A stretch of 64,000 bases of DNA, taken from positions 17,552,393-17,616,392 of the forward strand of contig NC_051431.1 in the NCBI RefSeq assembly GCF_001649575.2, in the 5' to 3' direction. Positions 60,331 through 64,000 of this stretch are shown here, piece by piece (within the stretch, counting starts at the first letter, position 1; each line of letters begins with the position of its first letter). The DNA is from Kryptolebias marmoratus (lineage: Eukaryota > Chordata > Actinopteri > Cyprinodontiformes > Rivulidae). The notes beneath the pieces were generated by a model. It was not told the origin of the DNA, made no database searches, and worked only from the letters and a program-made list of their open reading frames with translations. Position numbers and translations under genes: made by a program.

Positions 60331-61044
60331 CAAAGAACCTGCTAGTCTGTTTGTTTTTTCATGTTAATTGTGAATGTTAATTAAGTTCGCTCTTGATGTT
60401 GGCAGTGTTTCCTCCTCCGTGCGTATGTTTGTAGCCTTTGGCCAGTGGCTGCTGACGCATATACCTTTCAGCAAAGTCAGACTAATAATGACAGAACAGG
60501 TTTGCTCCCTCACTGACCACCAGACGCTGACTGACGAAGACAAGAAAATACAATTCTTCTCCTTTTTTACTTCTTTTTACAGCTGGGTTTCTCTTGACTG
60601 AGTAAAATATGTCTCAGTATACAGGACTGATTATCACACTATGCTCTGGGATAATTGTGTTAAACATATAGGGTAATAAATTGACAAAAACAACAAAAAA
60701 TTCAGGGTTAAAGTTGGTATTTCTTGAAGAGAGTATATATATATAAAGAGTCTTCAATGTATTTGTTCTTTTCAGATGACATCATGTGCTTTGGAAAATA
60801 AGCACAAAAACTCTGATATCATTTCATTTTGCGCTGTGAACTCAGCATTTTAGGAAAAGCAAAGAATTTCCATGTTGTGACTGATGCAAGCAGAGGAGTT
60901 TTGCAAACATTTAAAGCAGGGTTTGTTGCAGGTTTTCGAATATTCTCTAATTAATTTTTATAGTTTTGATCATTTTATGGCCACTCAGATGAGAATTTTT
61001 ATTTGATTTTTTATTTTTTGCTAGTGTTTTCTAGTTTCAAGATG
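60331..61044. other. Unassigned non-coding block
   Basis: No recognised feature apart from a short TA run near 60735. Confidence 0.45.
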
Positions 61045-61135
61045 AACAGTCTAGCATTCTTTGAAAGAATTCAAGTTGCCCGCCTCCATTTATGGCAAAC
61101 ATTTGAACTAAAATCATCTTATGTTAAGGAAAGAC
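61045..61135 (-). mobile_element. Family A repeat, end fragment with variant hairpin
   Basis: The end of the family (GAACAGTCTAGCATTCTTTG, AAAGAATTC, then CATTTATGGCAAACATTTG and AAAATCATCTTATG). The hairpin arms read ATTCTTT/AAAGAAT, where other copies have ATTCCTT/AAGGAAT, so both arms differ in a matching way. Confidence 0.6.
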
Positions 61136-62022
61136 ACAGTTACAATGGCTGCTGATGCAACTACCTATGTTTCTTTTTTGTTTTTTTGCTGTGTGAGAAA
61201 AATGAGGGTGGACAGATGCTGATCAGCTGTCAAGGGAGTTTAAAGTGGTTTTCCCTCTTCTTCTTCACTCAGAGGAAAAGAGGAAGAAAAGCCGTGTTTA
61301 AAAAGCAGTAAGGATAAAGAGACAGGTAGGAAGCTTTTACTCTCTTTTCAATTCGACCTGATGCTCAGATTTTAAGTGAGCTTTAGGAAGAATAAGAGCC
61401 ATAATATATTACGTATCGTATGAGCAGATATTGCTTGTCAAAGTCAGGTCATTGTGTCCGATTTCTGTCTCCACTGCAACAAAGTCAATGTCACCTGTTT
61501 TTTTTTAATTTGTTTATAACCAATGAATATGTTCAGGAAGTGATATTCTCTCTGCATTACTTAGAACTTATTATAACATCACCCAGCAGGTTTGCCTCTA
61601 ATTTGGCTCAGACAAGAACTCCGGCTGTGCCTGGCCCAAACCTGCTGGCATCCTTCCAGCAGCCGACCGGAACCACAATCTGTCACCTCCAGCGACGCTC
61701 ACAGTAGCACAGAGCAGCCAGATAATATGGATTCACATGCAGACGGTCAACATTTTTATGTGTACTGCTGGAGAACAAGTTTAAAAATTGCGATCCAAGT
61801 CACCACCAAAATTTAATCACTTGTTTTTTGTGACAACCCCAAACATTTCCTGGTTTTTAAAGGAATCTTGCTAACAGTCAAACGGACTAACAAGCCAACC
61901 AACATGTCTGAAAATACAACCTCCTAGGTTGAGGTAGTTATTTTTTTGTACTGTCTGTAAACTAAAGCCCATGACATAACTAAAGAAATGAGCCCTTTTT
62001 CAAGGGCACTTGCATGTTAAAG
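61136..62022. other. Unassigned non-coding block with a short inverted repeat
   Basis: CCAGCAGGTTTG (61583-61594) and CAAACCTGCTGG (about 61638-61649) form a 12-base inverted repeat with a loop of about 43 bases. No known miRNA or RNA gene is recognised. Frames of 74-95 codons are unsupported. Confidence 0.45.
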
Positions 62023-62041
62023 TTTTTTTTTTTTTTTTTTT
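62023..62041. repeat. T run
   Basis: 19 consecutive T bases that lead into the following family A copy. Confidence 0.9.
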
Positions 62042-62325
62042 AAAAGATCTTGTGAGATCTATTAGTATTTGGAGTATGTTGGGAATGACTCTCAGTTGTT
62101 ACCAAACAAAATTTGATCTCATTATGTGCAAAACTGACTAAGTTATACCCATTTTTAAAGCTTGATTAGCTGCTGCAGCTATCTTGAATCAGGTTGACTC
62201 CACACGTTAATCACTTGTAGAAGAACATCCGATGATTTCTCTCGGAGAGTTTCAGTTATAAACTGTGCACTGGTTCGTGAGATATTTCGGTAACAGACAG
62301 ACAGACAAACAATCACAGACGCAGG
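62041..62325 (-). mobile_element. Family A repeat
   Basis: On the plus strand: AAAGATCTTGTGAGATCTAT, TGTTGGGAATGACTCTCAG, CAAAACTGACTAAGTTATAC, GATTAGCTGCTGCAGC, AATCAGGTTGACTCC, GTTAATCACTTGTAGAAG, CTCTCGGAGAGTTTCAG and GTTCGTGAGATATTTCGG are in reverse family order. Confidence 0.8.
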
Positions 62326-63524
62326 CACTTACACGATCGCTCACCTGTCATGATGATCGGTGATAAGAACAGTTTCCTCCTCTGCTGTTGCTCTGTCAAG
62401 TCAAGTTGTCATTTTTTGTTTGTGGAGATTTGTGACTTGAGCCAGTGAAATCTGAGTTGATCCTACAGAGAATAGGAGATTGACTTGTCTGTAACAGATT
62501 CTACATTTTTTATCTTGTAAAACTCCTAAGATGTTTTTGTTGCAAGTGTTTGATCATTCTTCATCTACATGATTAAGTGCTGTTCTGTCAGTTTTGGTGC
62601 CTTTGGCTGAATTTATCCCTGCATCCTTTCGTGCATATCTAGCTGCTCCTCTTTTACATCAACAAAAACAATCAACCAAGCGTCAGTGGAAAACATGCCA
62701 TCACTCTGTGTGTTGTCGCTTCGAATCACGGGACATTTCAAACCTTCTCCACCCATTTTACTTATGTCTCAGATTGATTATCGTTTTCCTCAGTTCAAAT
62801 AATGCTGGTTCAGAACTGACCTGGCATCTTCTGTTTCATGTTTCTTAGAATATGCCTTGTCCTATTTATTTTGAATGATTTGCATCTTATGGTGAACCCG
62901 CTGTTTTGTCTCTGATTAGAGGAGGCTCTTTATAGAACAACTGGCACAATAATAAGATAATGATATTCATTTGTATCTGGATGTTCCCAAAAGGTTTTTC
63001 TCTATGACCAGCCAACAGTCTTCTCTTCTCTGTATTTTAAAAAGTTGCAGAGGTAAATATTATGTAGTTCTTTGCTTATGATTTATTGCTTCTAATGCTA
63101 AAAAAAAAATAGATGAAAGAAAATACCTTGTGAAACAGGAGCTAAATTATATTGTCTCAACTATTTTTGAAACTTTTGGGCACGTGCAAGCATTTATTCA
63201 ATCAATGGCAATACTAAGCCAGCACAAAGTTCGGAAAACTACATGAGTAAAAAATGAAAATTAATTGGTCTAATTTTTAAAAGGCCAACAAAAATGGCTC
63301 CAGAAGCTCACTTTGTCATCTGTTATCTTAAATGAAAGACAAAAGTCTCTACTTTAGGTTTATATTCATTAACTGCAACTTAAATGTACTGAGTTACAGT
63401 AACGAACTACTATAATATCAAATACCTTTCTCAGTTTACACTCATGGTAAAGGGTCAGTCAGTTTACCAAAGAGTTATATAAAGCTCTTTCTGAGCTATA
63501 TTGAGTCCATTTTCCCACAGTGAG
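62326..63524. other. Unassigned non-coding block
   Basis: AT-rich with short unsupported frames. Confidence 0.45.
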
Positions 63525-63715
63525 AGAGACCTTTCCCAGAGGAGAACACTCACGACAGATGCCAATCTTCCCAGGAGTGGACATCTCAGCAAGTGTACCC
63601 TCAGGTCAGATCGTTCAGTGCTGAGAAAAATTACAAAACACTGAAGAACGAAGTCTCAGATTCTGCTGGCAACAATGTGGCATAGACAACATGAAAACTC
63701 AGCACATTCTGGTAG
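63525..63715 (+). pseudogene. Tc1-like transposase remnant, N-terminal HTH region
   Basis: Frame CCC-AGG-AGT (from about 63568) reads PRSGHLSKCTLRSDRSVLRK, and the words that follow (KHSQIL-type) fit the RPRSGRPSKYTPRSDRAML linker and second DNA-binding part of Tc1 transposases. A stop interrupts it about 25 codons on. The upstream CAGATGCCAATCTTCCCAGG also fits the family. Neither element end is visible. Confidence 0.75.
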
Positions 63716-63850
63716 CACAGATTAGATTGTCATATAGAGAATTAGTACTCTGTTCTTCTTGAGATTTAGCTTGTTAAATAGCTTTTTTGTAAAAGCCTGC
63801 AGAAAGCTGTTTATTTTACCAGCAAACGCAATAACTTACTGTTTTTTTTT

Positions 63851-64000
63851 CAAATCAAATCAAATCAAATTTTATTTGTATAGCACATTTCAGCAGCAAG
63901 GCATTTCAAGGTGCTTTACATAATTAAAAAACAAAATAAAAACAGCATGTGACAATGAATAAACAGTAAGAAAGAGACAAAACCCCGCACTCTAACCCTA
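63851..64000. mobile_element. Teleost dispersed repeat, tail-type, running off the end
   Basis: (CAAAT)n-like units (63851-63870) are followed by TTTATTTGTATAGCACATTT, CAGCAGCAAGGCATTTCAAG and GTGCTTTACATAATTAAA. This string recurs widely in teleost genomes, probably as the tail of a retroelement. The end lies outside the window. Confidence 0.65.

Noticed and set aside
62700..62725. tRNA T-arm-like CTTCGAATCAC
   Set aside because: No acceptor stem, anticodon arm or D-arm could be placed around it.

Overview
The window looks like non-coding DNA from a teleost fish nuclear genome, most likely a spiny-rayed fish and possibly a cyprinodontiform (the order is a weak inference). It is AT-rich and CpG-poor. 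It is crowded with decayed copies of repeats that recur across teleost genomes: Tc1-like transposons, a hAT-type foldback MITE, Ty3/Gypsy-type solo LTRs, a LINE 3' tail ending in a GGAT repeat, and CA/TA/TCCA microsatellites. There is one 25-base N gap inside a microsatellite. I recognise no host protein-coding gene and no rRNA or tRNA. The longest open frame (212 codons, minus strand, near 40.5-41.1 kb) begins at a non-ATG codon and resembles no family I know. The only convincing coding similarity is to broken Tc1-like transposases at 58.6-59.4 kb and 63.5-63.7 kb. The window is best read as a gene desert or part of a very large intron.

Layout. 0-10 kb: copies of an abundant unnamed repeat (family A), a nuclear-receptor half-site cluster, a G-rich tract, a degenerate ACTAGT-rich array and a candidate conserved element near 6.6 kb. 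10-20 kb: a long-inverted-repeat MITE (family B), a CpG-rich promoter- or LTR-like island at 12.7-13.1 kb, a LINE tail nested in a family A copy (16.0 kb) and a 394-bp solo LTR (17.9 kb). 20-30 kb: repeat fragments, the sequence gap and a clean 636-bp solo LTR with a 5-bp target duplication (24.6-25.3 kb). 30-42 kb: more family A copies, a perfect 14+1+14 palindrome (36.05 kb), a small ETS/CpG patch, a GCTAGC/AAAGC-type minisatellite (37.9-38.1 kb) and a repeat-poor block. 42-52 kb: a hAT-like MITE, a family A dimer, an exon-like segment with good splice signals (46.8-47.0 kb), a CAG repeat in a conserved-looking element (48.1 kb) and a 400-bp solo LTR (49.9 kb). 52-64 kb: several conserved-looking elements, including one with an RFX X-box, a Tc1 deletion derivative nested in a family B copy, a Tc1 HTH remnant and a teleost tail-type repeat running off the end.

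The most interesting pattern is family A: about seventeen copies in 64 kb, some in head-to-tail dimers, with no obvious terminal inverted repeats. One end carries a short hairpin followed by CTAG, and one copy shows what looks like a compensatory change in the stem. This would fit a Helitron-like non-autonomous element, which I offer as a hypothesis. Calls of conserved non-coding elements rest only on sequence texture (complex, repeat-free, homeodomain-type motifs) and need a cross-species alignment.
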